64,000 bases of DNA from Armatimonadota bacterium (GCA_030601885.1 JAUWAU010000004.1:124001-188000), one strand, 5' to 3'. Shown: positions 1-8,506, numbered from the stretch's first letter. A program made the numbers and translations. The notes: a model not told the origin generated them from the letters alone.

Positions 1-611
1 CCGGAGTAGAGCAGCGCTTCCGCGCGACGGCGAGGCGGCGGGGCGCCAAGCTCGTCTGCCTGAACCCGGCGACGATGAGCGATGAGGCGTTCAGCGACGC
101 CCTCAATCGGACGACTCGGGGACGCGGATTCGACGACATCTGCACGCTCGTGCCGTCGGCTGAGCTCATCGGGCAGGCGGCCGATTGGCTGGGCCCGCGT
201 GCAGTAATGAACATCTTCGCCGGCATCGCTTTGGGGACGATGGCGGAGCTCGACCTGAGCCGCGTCTACCGGCAGGGCGCGCGCTTCGTCGGCACCAGCG
301 GCTCGGCCATCGCTGACCTCCAGTACACGCTCAAAAAGACCGAGGGCGGGAACCTGTCACCCAACGGCTCTGTGGCCGCCATCGGCGGCATCAACGCCGT
401 CAAAGAGGGGCTGCGGGCGGTTGCCGAGGGGCGCTTTCCCGGCAAGATCGTCATCTATCCTCAGATCGCTGACCTGGAGCTCGCCGCGCTGCCCCGGCTA
501 CGCAAAAGCGCACCCGACGTGGCCGATGGACTCGATAGCGGGGCCACTTGGTCGAAGACGGCTGAGGAGGCACTCCTTTCGCGCCACGTGGCGGCGCGGG
601 GAGGCGCATAG
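1..611 (+). CDS. Zinc-type alcohol dehydrogenase family, SorE-like, C-terminal part
   Basis: The reading frame is already open at the left edge (codons can be read from base 3), so this is the last ~200 residues of a longer protein. The tail carries the pattern of the L-sorbose-1-phosphate reductase branch of medium-chain dehydrogenases: a Rossmann-half segment (FAGIALGT), then GTSGSAIADLQYTLKK, LSPNGSVAAIGGINAVKEGL and FPGKIVIYP. The family uses NAD(P)H to reduce keto-sugar phosphates. The SrlD-like gene begins two bases after the stop, so the two are almost certainly co-translated and act in one sugar-alcohol phosphate pathway. The N-terminal zinc ligands lie outside the window, so the exact substrate is uncertain. 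Confidence 0.75.
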   Translation, partial: GVEQRFRATARRRGAKLVCLNPATMSDEAFSDALNRTTRGRGFDDICTLVPSAELIGQAADWLGPRAVMNIFAGIALGTMAELDLSRVYRQGARFVGTSGSAIADLQYTLKKTEGGNLSPNGSVAAIGGINAVKEGLRAVAEGRFPGKIVIYPQIADLELAALPRLRKSAPDVADGLDSGATWSKTAEEALLSRHVAARGGA

Positions 612-613
612 CA

Positions 614-1405
614 ATGCAGAAGCGCCTGGCAGATAAGGTCGCCATCGTGACCGGCGCCGCGCAGGGACTGGGCGAGGCCATTGCCGGGCGCCTCGCGCAG
701 GAAGGCGCGCACATCGTGGTCGCAGACCTCAACCTGGAGGGCGCTGAGCACGTGGCCCAACGCCTGCAGGAGCAGCACGGCGTCCGGGCCATCGCCGCGC
801 ACGTCGATGTGACCCGCGAAGAGCACGTCGAGGCGATGGTGGAGCAGGCCGTTGAAGGGCTCGGGCGCATTGATATCCTCGTCAGCAACGCCGGCATACT
901 CATCTCCGGCGACACGACCGAGTTCGACGTAGAGCGGTGGCGCCGGGTGATCGACGTCAACCTTGTCGGCTACATGATCTGTGCCAAGCACGTTGCGAGG
1001 GTGATGCTGCAGCAGAAGAGCGGCGCGATCATCCAGATCAACTCCAAGTCGGGCAAGAGGGGCAGCTTCAAGAACTCAGCGTACGCGGCGAGCAAGTTCG
1101 GCGGCATTGGGCTGACGCAGAGCCTGGCGCTGGAGTTCGCGCCCCACGGCATCCGGGTCAATGCCGTCTGCCCGGGCAACCTGCTCGATTCGCCCCTCTG
1201 GGTGGACAGCCTCTACGCCCAGTACGCCAAGCGGCTGGGCATCAGCGAAGCTGAGGTACGCCAGCGCTATGAAGAGCAGGTCCCCCTTGGCCGCGGCTGC
1301 ACCTACGAGGACGTGACCAACATCGTCGTCTTCCTCGCCTCCGACGAATCCAGCTACATGACCGGCCAGGCCATCAACGTCACCGGCGGGCAGGAGATGC
1401 GGTGA
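614..1405 (+). CDS. srlD: Sorbitol-6-phosphate 2-dehydrogenase family SDR
   Basis: A 263-residue short-chain dehydrogenase, expected to oxidise sorbitol-6-phosphate to fructose-6-phosphate or a close relative. The NAD-binding GxxxGxG motif is TGAAQGLG near residue 15, followed by the NAG motif and the YxxxK catalytic pair in SAYAASKFGG. The C-terminal half matches SrlD much better than generic FabG-like SDRs: IIQINSKSGKRGSFKNSAY, GNLLDSP, YAKRLGI, VPLGRGCTYEDV and TGQAINVTGGQEM. It follows the SorE-like gene with two bases between stop and start. No PTS transporter is visible, so the upstream part of the operon is probably outside the window. Confidence 0.75.
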   Translation: MQKRLADKVAIVTGAAQGLGEAIAGRLAQEGAHIVVADLNLEGAEHVAQRLQEQHGVRAIAAHVDVTREEHVEAMVEQAVEGLGRIDILVSNAGILISGDTTEFDVERWRRVIDVNLVGYMICAKHVARVMLQQKSGAIIQINSKSGKRGSFKNSAYAASKFGGIGLTQSLALEFAPHGIRVNAVCPGNLLDSPLWVDSLYAQYAKRLGISEAEVRQRYEEQVPLGRGCTYEDVTNIVVFLASDESSYMTGQAINVTGGQEMR

Positions 1406-1507
1406 CGACCCACTGGCCGAAGTGCCGGCAAAGCTGGGATTCCCGTAACCGCGGAGCTCGGCCCGAAGTTGCGGCATTCACATTTTGGGCGCTAAGTGAT
1501 AATTATG

Positions 1508-1535
1508 TTGACGGGTATTACTGGTTGTGTACAGT
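1508..1535 (+). promoter_or_regulatory. Candidate promoter of the nucleotidyltransferase gene
   Basis: TTGACG at 1508-1513 and TACAGT at 1530-1535 are separated by 16 bases. They sit in a locally AT-rich patch in the 233-base gap after the SDR gene. No other feature was seen in that gap. Confidence 0.45.
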
Positions 1536-1638
1536 GCGGCAGTTAGCCATTCCTCCGGCGTTCTGAGGCTGCGTGGGGAACGGAAGACGGTCTGCTGATG
1601 ATGCGAACGACGCGGCCAGACGACTGAGAGGTGAATCC

Positions 1639-1929
1639 GTGACGCGCGACGAGGTCTTGCGCGTACTTAAAGCTCATCGTGCTGATATCGAGCGGTTCGG
1701 GGTGAAGTCACTCCGCCTCTTCGGCTCAGCCGCTCGCGATGAGGCAGAGCTGGGAAGCGATGTGGACTTGCTGGTGGAGTTCTCGGAGCCGGTGGGGCTA
1801 TTCAGGTTCCTCGACCTCAAGGCTCATCTAGAAGGCCTCCTGGGCTGTGAGGTGGACTTGGTGACACCGGAGGCGCTGAGACGTCAACTTCGCCCGAGGA
1901 TCCTGGGTGGGGCCGTCGATGCGTTATAG
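1639..1929 (+). CDS. Minimal nucleotidyltransferase (MNT), MntA-type antitoxin family
   Basis: A 96-residue protein with the minimal nucleotidyltransferase signature GS-x10-DxD: GSAARDEAELGSDVDLLVEF. In characterised pairs an MNT protein AMPylates and silences a HEPN RNase toxin encoded next door. I chose the GTG at 1639 because GAGAGGTG precedes it at normal spacing; an in-frame GTG at 1573 has no such site. The HEPN start codon overlaps the 3' end by 11 bases, the usual coupling for these pairs, but the HEPN gene here is truncated, so this antitoxin may have no target at this locus. Confidence 0.8.
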   Translation: MTRDEVLRVLKAHRADIERFGVKSLRLFGSAARDEAELGSDVDLLVEFSEPVGLFRFLDLKAHLEGLLGCEVDLVTPEALRRQLRPRILGGAVDAL

Positions 1930-2077
1930 GGATTGGAGGCCCCGAGTGGGGGACATTCTGGAGGCGATCGCACGCATCGAGCGGTACACGGGGGGAATGC
2001 ACCGCGCTGCATTTGAGGCCGACGGGAAAACGGTGGATGCCCTGGTGCGCAACCAACATGGCTCTCGAACGTCTTAA
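1919..2077 (+). pseudogene. Truncated HEPN (DUF86-type) toxin
   Basis: A frame starting at the ATG at 1919 encodes only 52 residues. It begins MRYRDWRPRVGDILEAIARI and continues ERYTGGMHRAAFEADGKTVDALVRN, which reads as the first helices of the HEPN/DUF86 partner of MNT proteins. Intact members run to roughly 110-140 residues and continue with a helix containing the RxxxxxH catalytic motif. Here the frame breaks just after VRN and terminates inside the RNase H-like gene that starts at 2058. The catalytic Arg and His are therefore absent, and this should be a null toxin. Confidence 0.75.
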
Positions 2078-2495
2078 CCTACACGTGGACGGCTGCTCCA
2101 TCGGCAACCCCGGCGACGCTGGCATTGGGATGGTGCTGAGCGCGCCGACGGGGGATGTGCTCTGGGAGCTGGGCGACTACATCGGCACGGCAACTAACAA
2201 CGTCGCCGAGTATCGCGCCCTGCTGCGGGGGCTGCAGGAGGCCATTCGGCTCGGCGTCACGGAGATCAACGTCTTCACGGACAGCGAGCTGCTCGTGAAG
2301 CAGCTTCGAGGTGAGTACCGGGTCAAGGCGCCGCATTTGAGGCCGCTGTATTCCGACGCCCTGAGGCTCCTTGCCCGCTTCCGATCTCGCCGGGTGCGGC
2401 ACGTGCCGCGAGAGCAGAACAAGCACGCGGATCGACTGGCCGAGCAGGCGGCGCGCACCCGACAGAGCGTGCTCCCGGATATGCCTGATGCGTAA
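2058..2495 (+). CDS. RNase HI-like protein
   Basis: A 145-residue RNase H-fold protein that should cleave the RNA strand of RNA-DNA hybrids. It shows the three family signatures in order: DGCSIGNPGDAGIG with the first catalytic Asp, NNVAEYRALLRGL with the Glu, and FTDSELLVKQLRG with the second Asp. The C-terminal HVPREQNKHADRLAEQA carries the His/Asp pair. I take the ATG at 2058, which gives the usual MxxLxLHVDG start; the longer frame from 2013 merely reads through the truncated HEPN remnant. The start lies inside that remnant, so the deletion that broke the toxin ended at this gene. Confidence 0.85.
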   Translation: MALERLNLHVDGCSIGNPGDAGIGMVLSAPTGDVLWELGDYIGTATNNVAEYRALLRGLQEAIRLGVTEINVFTDSELLVKQLRGEYRVKAPHLRPLYSDALRLLARFRSRRVRHVPREQNKHADRLAEQAARTRQSVLPDMPDA

Positions 2496-2525
2496 CGTGG
2501 GCGCCAGCGGCGGCGCAGAATTCGA

Positions 2526-3185
2526 ATGCGACGCACGACGACACCGACAGATCCCGAACTGATCGCAAGCGTCGCTGGGGGCGACCAGGACGCCCTCGAC
2601 ATCCTCCACGCCCGCTACTACCTGCGGCTGTACAAGCTGGCCTACGTCAAGCTGGGCCACGCGGAAGACGCGCACGATGTGGCGTCGCAGACCTTCGTGC
2701 GCGCCATTCAGCACCTCGGGGAGCTCCACCCGCTGCACACTACCACACTATATCCGTGGCTCCACGCGGTCGCCTCGAACCTCATCACCGATCTGCTGCG
2801 CCGCCGGCGGCTGCGCTCTCACGTATCGTTGGACGACCAGACCAGAGCGGAGTTTGCCCGGTATCTTGAGCGCATACCCAACGGACGCCCGCTGCCCGAT
2901 GCGCTGCTCGAGCGCAAGGAATTGCAGACCATCGTCCGGGAAGCCATTGCCGCCCTGCCTGACTCCCAGGCAGATGCCATATTGGCACGATTTGTTGGCG
3001 AGCTTTCCATCCGCGACGTGGCTCAGCAACTGAACAAGTCCGAGGGCGCCGTCAAGTCGCTCCTGCATCGCGCCATGGCGTCGCTGCGGCAGTCTCTGCG
3101 GGAGCGCCTGCGCAGCGCGGGGCGCGCCGCTATGGTCCGAGGAGAACAAGATGTCAGTGGGCCTACTCTCGAAATATATCGATGA
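2526..3185 (+). CDS. ECF-type RNA polymerase sigma factor
   Basis: A 219-residue sigma-70 family protein of ECF size and layout. Region 2 spans about residues 10-95 (LIASVAGGDQDALDILHARY, DAHDVASQTFVRA, LYPWLHAVASNLITDLLRRR). Region 4 is at about 135-195 (AIAALPDSQADAILARF, LSIRDVAQQLNKSEGAVKSL). The next gene starts within its last 35 bases on another frame, the arrangement typical of a sigma factor and a small cognate partner. The target promoters and inducing signal cannot be inferred. Confidence 0.88.
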   Translation: MRRTTTPTDPELIASVAGGDQDALDILHARYYLRLYKLAYVKLGHAEDAHDVASQTFVRAIQHLGELHPLHTTTLYPWLHAVASNLITDLLRRRRLRSHVSLDDQTRAEFARYLERIPNGRPLPDALLERKELQTIVREAIAALPDSQADAILARFVGELSIRDVAQQLNKSEGAVKSLLHRAMASLRQSLRERLRSAGRAAMVRGEQDVSGPTLEIYR

Positions 3186-3429
3186 CCTCATCGCCGGCGA
3201 TGAACAGGACATAGAGCGCTATCTGCAGACGCTCCCTGCCGGCGCTCAGGACCTTCTGCCACTGCTGCTGACGGCGCGTGCCGCCTACAAGGCCATCCAG
3301 GCCATCGAGGTGGACGATCACCGCGCCAGTGAGTCCCGCGAGCAGGCGCGGCAGACGATGGCGGACACGGTCGGGGCCGATGACGGCGCTGAGCCTCCTG
3401 CTTCCCCTCCACCTCGCCGGCAGCGTTGA
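3151..3429 (+). CDS. Small acidic protein overlapping the sigma gene
   Basis: A 92-residue protein starting MSVGLLSKYIDDLIAGDEQD, with no membrane segment and a low-complexity Pro/Arg tail. A good ribosome site (AGGAGAACAAG) precedes the ATG inside the sigma gene, so the two are translationally coupled. Small acidic proteins at this position are often regulators of the sigma factor, but I recognise no anti-sigma or zinc-binding HxxxCxxC motif. The role is inferred from position only. Its stop lies 6 bases from the stop of the convergent GH42-like gene. Confidence 0.65.
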   Translation: MSVGLLSKYIDDLIAGDEQDIERYLQTLPAGAQDLLPLLLTARAAYKAIQAIEVDDHRASESREQARQTMADTVGADDGAEPPASPPPRRQR

Positions 3430-3435
3430 GCGAGT

Positions 3436-6057
3436 TCACTCATTCCCCCGCTCGATCGGCTCGATACGGACGATGTGGCGCACAAACGGGCGCGTGAAGC
3501 GCAGGCGGCCCTTCTCGTCGGCCTCTAACTCCAGCACGACGGGCGGGGTGCGTTGCCCGCGCCGGCTGATGGTGACCCGATGCATCGATCCCGGCGGGGC
3601 CTGGTACGTGCCGCTTTCGACCGTGACACGGACCGTTACTGCTCTGGCTGCGTAGAGCCGGATCTTCCCCCCACGCTGAGGAATCAGTTCGGCGTCGGCG
3701 CCCGCTATCTCGAACTCCACGCCATCGGGTCCGTAGCGGTGCCCTATGGTCGTCGCGTTGTCTGTGAAGGGCTCCACAGCGATGGGCAGTGCGACGGCCT
3801 GCACGGCGGTGTGCGCGGGGACGTGCAGCGACAGCAGCTCGCTGCCGGAGGGCATCCCGCCGGGGCGCCTGAAGGCTGCGACGACGCGCGCCGCGGTGTC
3901 CAAATGGATACGGCTGTGCGCCGCGCCTGCAACAAGGCGCACCCTCTGGCTCACGTCGGTAGTGTTGTAGGCCCAGACGCCGCTCTCAGTGGCCCCCGCG
4001 AGAATGCTTCGCGGGTACAGGCCTTCACGGGTCTGCAGCACGACGTTGGCGCGCCGCGCGAATAGGTCCTTGTGAAACGCCTGATACAACGGGTCCGAGG
4101 GAGGCCATGCCTCCCAGAGGCGCGTCGTGGCGTACAGAGCAATGCCTCGCCCGCGCCGACTCAGCAGAACGCCGCTGGAGGTCGCACTCACCCGCGCCTC
4201 CGACTTGGCTGCTCGCCGGCGCCGAGGCAAACGCTTCGGGCTGCCGGGCTTTGGCACGTTCCCTTTGGCCTCCGTGTCCAACACGAGAATGAGCTCCGTC
4301 TCCCACGCCGGCGTCACCATCCCGTGCCATCCCTTGAAGGCGGCCTTGCCGCCATGCAATTCGACCGTGCCGCTTGTGGAGGCACGCCTCCGTAGGGAGG
4401 GAAACTCAGCCGTCTCTGCTCCGACGAAGCCGTTTCCCGCTTGCCAGCCGCCGCGGTACGTGTTCTTGAGGCTCACGAACTCCTCGATGCCGAACAGGTT
4501 CATCATGCGCGGCGGCAAGTCGGTCCACGATCCCGTTTGGAAAACGCCCAGGCCGAGATCGGCCACGAATGCGCCCCCGTCCTGCACGTAGCTCTCCACG
4601 GCCTGCTGAGCGCTCTCGGGCAGGTGGAAGGCCCGAGGCGCCAGTATCACGCCATAGCGGGCCAGATCGATCTTCTCGATGTCCTCCAGCGCGAGTACGT
4701 CAACGGTGCCATAGGCCGATGGCCTGCGGCAAGTCCCAAGCAGCGTCGCCGGCTCCAGGTCGCCCGGAGCGTCCAGATACCCGTAGAAGCCGGAGCGACC
4801 ATGGGTCGTCACTCGTACGTATGGCTCGTAGAGGATGGCGGCGGACGACTTCGGCCGAATCGTGAACAACTCGGTGCAGGCAGGATCGGTGAGAAGGCTC
4901 CGAAGGGCCTCGTGCAGCTCTTGCGTATCCGCATACAGCCGCTCCCAACTGGCGAAGGCCACGCCCCGGGCCCCCTGCACTGCAGCCAGTGTGAGCCACC
5001 GCCGCAGCAGCCCTCGGCGTACACGCGGGCCAAAGCCCTCGCCACCCGGCGGCAGTCGCAGGCAGGGCACAGCTTCACACAAGCCTGCGCGCCGGGCGAT
5101 GGCGATCCTCTCGAGAGCCTGTGTGTGCAGATCGGTGACGACGGGCGCGCCCGTGGCGTCGGAGACGATGCAGCTATAGTCGGTGGGCACAGCCGCAAGG
5201 CTTCTGTAGAGACGGAGACGACCCGTGAATATGGGCCTGCTGTCATCGAACTTCCGTATGCTCGTGAGCCACACGTTGTGCAGTTCGGCGAAGGCGGCGC
5301 GCTTGTACTCGGCCACGGCCAGCGATCGGCGGCCGATGGCAAATGGCTGGCTGCTGTCCGGCTCCGCGTCGGCCATGCGGACGCTGCGGAAGCTGAGGAA
5401 CTGCGCACCCCACGTCTCATTCAGCTCATCCACCGACGCGTAGTATCCCTCAAGGTGACGCTGGAAATCCCGGTCGCAGTAGGTCATGTAGGCTGCCGGG
5501 TCGTGCTGCGTGCCCCAGGCGATGACCGCGGGCTCGTCGCGATACGCACGCACCGCCGCTCCGACGAACTCCTCGAGGGCCGAGACGTAGCGCTCATTGT
5601 ACGAGCTCGTGGGATCGCGCTCTCCGGCCTGCTGACGTCCAAGTCCGGTGGGGATGCCGACGATGACGTGCAGGCCGGCCGCTGCCGCTGCCCGTATGAG
5701 CTGGCGGACAGCCGGGTCCGGCCCCGGCTGTACAAGCGGAAGATCAACGTAGATGGTGTTCAGACCCAGGTCGCGATAGGACGCCAGATGAGCGGCATTC
5801 CGCCAGCCGTATGCCCAGAAAAGCGGCTCGGGGAGGGCCGGCTTGCGCTTGTCCGTGGCCATGGGCGGCTGTGCCGGACGGTCGGCGGCGTCGGTCGAAG
5901 CGTGGGATGAGTGTGTCTCCGCCGCCGATGATACGGCGGAAGGCTCCGGGGTCAGGAGGCTTGACGCATCGGGGGGCGGCGCCGGCAGCGCCGCTGCTGC
6001 CACGCCCAGTGTAAGCGAGAGGGAGAAGATGAAGGTGCGTCTCGCGTGGCTAGACAT
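3436..6057 (-). CDS. Secreted GH42-like (beta-galactosidase fold) protein
   Basis: An 873-residue protein beginning with a signal peptide (MSSHARRTFIFSLSLTLGVA). I start it at the ATG at 6057, because the longer frame overlaps rnc. About residues 85-420 form a TIM-barrel region of GH42 type: VIAWGTQHDPAAYMTYCDRD, then LNETWGAQF and the barrel-end GVAFASWERL. Next is a GATase-like beta-galactosidase trimerisation domain (ILAPRAFHLPESAQQAVESY, then VQDGGAFV) and a beta-rich C-terminus. In active GH42 enzymes the acid/base Glu lies in a W-x-x-x-NE motif; here that segment reads WGTQHDP. The usual nucleophile Glu segment is replaced by CLRLPPGG. It may be a catalytically altered or non-hydrolytic relative. 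It follows rnc by 49 bases. Confidence 0.65.
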   Translation of the reverse strand: MSSHARRTFIFSLSLTLGVAAAALPAPPPDASSLLTPEPSAVSSAAETHSSHASTDAADRPAQPPMATDKRKPALPEPLFWAYGWRNAAHLASYRDLGLNTIYVDLPLVQPGPDPAVRQLIRAAAAAGLHVIVGIPTGLGRQQAGERDPTSSYNERYVSALEEFVGAAVRAYRDEPAVIAWGTQHDPAAYMTYCDRDFQRHLEGYYASVDELNETWGAQFLSFRSVRMADAEPDSSQPFAIGRRSLAVAEYKRAAFAELHNVWLTSIRKFDDSRPIFTGRLRLYRSLAAVPTDYSCIVSDATGAPVVTDLHTQALERIAIARRAGLCEAVPCLRLPPGGEGFGPRVRRGLLRRWLTLAAVQGARGVAFASWERLYADTQELHEALRSLLTDPACTELFTIRPKSSAAILYEPYVRVTTHGRSGFYGYLDAPGDLEPATLLGTCRRPSAYGTVDVLALEDIEKIDLARYGVILAPRAFHLPESAQQAVESYVQDGGAFVADLGLGVFQTGSWTDLPPRMMNLFGIEEFVSLKNTYRGGWQAGNGFVGAETAEFPSLRRRASTSGTVELHGGKAAFKGWHGMVTPAWETELILVLDTEAKGNVPKPGSPKRLPRRRRAAKSEARVSATSSGVLLSRRGRGIALYATTRLWEAWPPSDPLYQAFHKDLFARRANVVLQTREGLYPRSILAGATESGVWAYNTTDVSQRVRLVAGAAHSRIHLDTAARVVAAFRRPGGMPSGSELLSLHVPAHTAVQAVALPIAVEPFTDNATTIGHRYGPDGVEFEIAGADAELIPQRGGKIRLYAARAVTVRVTVESGTYQAPPGSMHRVTISRRGQRTPPVVLELEADEKGRLRFTRPFVRHIVRIEPIERGNE

Positions 6058-6106
6058 CGCGGCCGTGTCAGAGCGCGGCGTATGGACATGACTGCAACGG
6101 AGCACG

Positions 6107-6826
6107 TCACTCGTCAGCTCCCACCCAGGTCGCGGCCGTGCCCATGGCCTGCCGGGCAGCCTCCTGCTCGGCCTCCCGCTTGCTCTTACCGACGCCAACG
6201 CCCAATCGCTTGCTCTGAAAACGAGCTTCGACGACGAAGGTGCGGTCGTGCGGCGGGCCGAGCTCTTCGATGACGACGTACCGGGGCGTGGCCTTGCAGC
6301 GGCTCTGCGTCAGTTCCTGAAGCGCGCTCTTGAAGTCGCTCTGGTAGCCCTCCGCCGCAATCTCCCCGATGTCCGGGCCCAGCGTCCTGAGCACAAAGTC
6401 GCGAGCAAGCTGCGGACCGTCGGTGAGGTAAATGGCGGCGATCACAGCCTCGAGGGCGCTGGCGAGGATGGACGGCTGCGTGCGGCAACCCAGCTCCTCT
6501 TCGCCTTTGCCCAACCGAAGCAGATCGCCGATGCCCAGCGTGGCCGCGCGCTTTGCGAGCGTGTCCTGACTGACGACGGCGGCCTTGATCTTGGTCAGAT
6601 CGCCCTCGGTCTTGTACGGGTGCGTCCGATAGAGGTAGCCGGCAACGACGAGGCCGAGCACTGCATCGCCGAGGAACTCGAGTCGCTCATTTGCCTCGTC
6701 CGGGCTCATGCCGGCTTCTCTGGCGTACGAGCTATGACAGAGGGCACGCTCCAGGAGCGGGCTGCGCTCAAGGCCCAATTCGTTGAGAATCTCTGCCAGT
6801 GGCTCGTGCTCGTCCGTCGCGAACAC
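6107..6826 (-). CDS. rnc: Ribonuclease III
   Basis: A 239-residue double-strand-specific RNase that matures rRNA and other structured RNAs. The N-terminal RNase III domain has the signature NERLEFLGDAVLG (residues 46-58, with Glu50 and Asp54). The C-terminal dsRNA-binding domain starts near residue 160 (YQSDFKSALQELTQ) and ends in GVGKSKREAEQEAARQA. The last gene of the fab cluster is a usual place for rnc. One oddity is that the segment normally reading ILAD-x-x-E reads ILASALEA, so the metal-binding Asp is Ser123 (AGC at 6460-6458), while Glu126 is kept. Confidence 0.93.
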   Translation of the reverse strand: MFATDEHEPLAEILNELGLERSPLLERALCHSSYAREAGMSPDEANERLEFLGDAVLGLVVAGYLYRTHPYKTEGDLTKIKAAVVSQDTLAKRAATLGIGDLLRLGKGEEELGCRTQPSILASALEAVIAAIYLTDGPQLARDFVLRTLGPDIGEIAAEGYQSDFKSALQELTQSRCKATPRYVVIEELGPPHDRTFVVEARFQSKRLGVGVGKSKREAEQEAARQAMGTAATWVGADE

Positions 6827-6861
6827 CTCTCGGTGAACGGTGCGACACAGCGCCGCCGCCT

Positions 6862-8139
6862 CTATGCCTCACAGCGGCGCACTACGAGGGACGCGTTCTG
6901 CCCGCCGAAGCCGAAGGAGTTGGAGATGCCCACGTTCAGTGGGGCCGGCCGGGCCTCGTTCGGCACGTAGTCGAGGTCGCAGGCGGGGTCCGGATTCGTG
7001 TGATTGATCGTTGGCGGAATGACCTGGTGCTGCAGGGCCAAGATGGTGGAGACGAGCTCCGTGGCCCCAGCGGCGCCGAGTAGATGACCAAACATGGACT
7101 TGTTGGCGGTGACGGGCACTTCGCAGGCACAGTCGCCGAAGACCGACTTGATGGCCGCCGTCTCAGCGGGATCGCCCGTGGGGGTGGATGTACCGTGCGC
7201 GTTTATGACGTCAATATCGGACGGCTGCAGGTTGGCCGACTCGATGGCCTGTCGCATCGCCCGGGCCGGTCCCGCGACGGACGGCGCCGTAATGTGGTAG
7301 GCGTCGCCGCTCATACCGTAGCCGATGATTTCCGCGTGGACCCGCGCCCCCCTCCGACGCGCGTCGTCCAGGCGTTCGAGGATGACCACAGCCCCCCCCT
7401 CGCCCATCACAAAGCCGTCTCGGTCCGCGTCGAAGGGCCGACTGGCTGCCTCGGGATCATCGTTGCGCCGCGATAGGGTCCTAAGCGCGCAGAAACCGGC
7501 AAAGGAAGAGCGCGTAATGCCGGCCTCGGCGCCGCCAGCGATCATCGCCCGGGCATCGCCGCGCCTGATTGTCTCGTAGGCGTCGCCGATGGCGTGTGCG
7601 CTCGACGCGCAGGCTGTCACCAGGGCCGCATTCGGGCCTCGGGCACCGGTGACGATAGAGACGAAGCCAGCCCCCATGTTGGTGATCATCATCGGCACCA
7701 GGAACGGGCTTACGCGCCGCGGCCCCTTCGACAGCAGTACCTCGAACTGCGTCTCCCACGTCGCCATTCCGCCGATACCCGAGCCAATGAAGACGCCGAT
7801 GTCATCGGCGTTGTGTTCATCGATCGTGAGGTCGGCGTGGCGAAGGGCCTCGACCGCGGCCGCGACGGCGAATTGGGCGAACCGATCCGTCCGCTTCGCG
7901 TCCTTGGGATCGAGGTAGTCGGTGGGGTTGAAGTCTTTCACCTCTGCGGCAATGCGGGACGTGTACTCCGAGGCATCGAACAGCGTCACCTGAGCCGCCC
8001 CCGAGGCGCCGTCCCGTAGGTTTGCCCAGAAGGTATCCAGGTCGCAGCCGATGGGCGAGAACACGCCCATCCCCGTCACCACGACCCGCGGATGCCCATC
8101 TATGCACCGCACTGTGTCTGCCTCAGGCATTGACCTCAT
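6862..8139 (-). CDS. fabF: Beta-ketoacyl-ACP synthase II
   Basis: A condensing enzyme of about 425 residues that elongates acyl-ACP with malonyl-ACP. The Cys-His-His triad is visible: TACASSAHAIG (nucleophile Cys), NAHGTSTPTGD and NKSMFGHLLGAAGA. The glycine-rich end GISNSFGFGGQNASLV is typical. The start is uncertain: ATG codons at 8139 and 8130 are both plausible, and the upstream in-frame extension to 8211 is not family-like. It lies between acpP and rnc, as in most bacterial fab clusters. Confidence 0.93.
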   Translation of the reverse strand: MRSMPEADTVRCIDGHPRVVVTGMGVFSPIGCDLDTFWANLRDGASGAAQVTLFDASEYTSRIAAEVKDFNPTDYLDPKDAKRTDRFAQFAVAAAVEALRHADLTIDEHNADDIGVFIGSGIGGMATWETQFEVLLSKGPRRVSPFLVPMMITNMGAGFVSIVTGARGPNAALVTACASSAHAIGDAYETIRRGDARAMIAGGAEAGITRSSFAGFCALRTLSRRNDDPEAASRPFDADRDGFVMGEGGAVVILERLDDARRRGARVHAEIIGYGMSGDAYHITAPSVAGPARAMRQAIESANLQPSDIDVINAHGTSTPTGDPAETAAIKSVFGDCACEVPVTANKSMFGHLLGAAGATELVSTILALQHQVIPPTINHTNPDPACDLDYVPNEARPAPLNVGISNSFGFGGQNASLVVRRCEA

Positions 8140-8257
8140 CCAAACTCGACGCCCGGCGTCGCTCCGTCTCGCGTGGGGACCCCGAGCGTCCGGCTGGTAG
8201 ATGCCCCGCACGCGGTGGCAGCGTGGCTACCATCGGTCCGTGGCGGCGGAGAATCCG

Positions 8258-8506
8258 TCACTCGGAGTCTCCCGAGTCCACCTTCTCCTCGATATAGCGC
8301 ACTACGTCGCCGACCGTCTGGATCTTGTCGAAGTCCTCCTCCGGGATCTCCACCCCGAACTCCTCTTCGAGCGCCATCTGGATCTCGACGACATCGAGAG
8401 AGTCGGCGTTGAGGTCTCCCTCGAAGCTCGCACTCTCGGTTACCTTGCTTTCCGCTACCTGGAGCTCCTTGACGACGATCTGCTTCACCTTTTCAAAGAG
8501 TGCCAT
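8258..8506 (-). CDS. acpP: Acyl carrier protein
   Basis: An 82-residue acidic carrier protein. The serine that takes the 4'-phosphopantetheine arm is in [11 protein letters not shown]; the common form is GADSLD, so the residue before Ala is Asn. The start [11 protein letters not shown] at 8506 gives the usual ACP length, with GAGGG upstream at a slightly long spacing; an ATG eight codons earlier is possible. It sits between fabG and fabF. Confidence 0.95.
   Translation of the reverse strand: MALFEKVKQIVVKELQVAESKVTESASFEGDLNADSLDVVEIQMALEEEFGVEIPEEDFDKIQTVGDVVRYIEEKVDSGDSE

Noticed and set aside
4441-5910. 489-residue + strand ORF antisense to the GH42-like gene
   Set aside because: It is a high-GC shadow frame with no recognisable domains; the opposite strand has a clear signal peptide and domain order.
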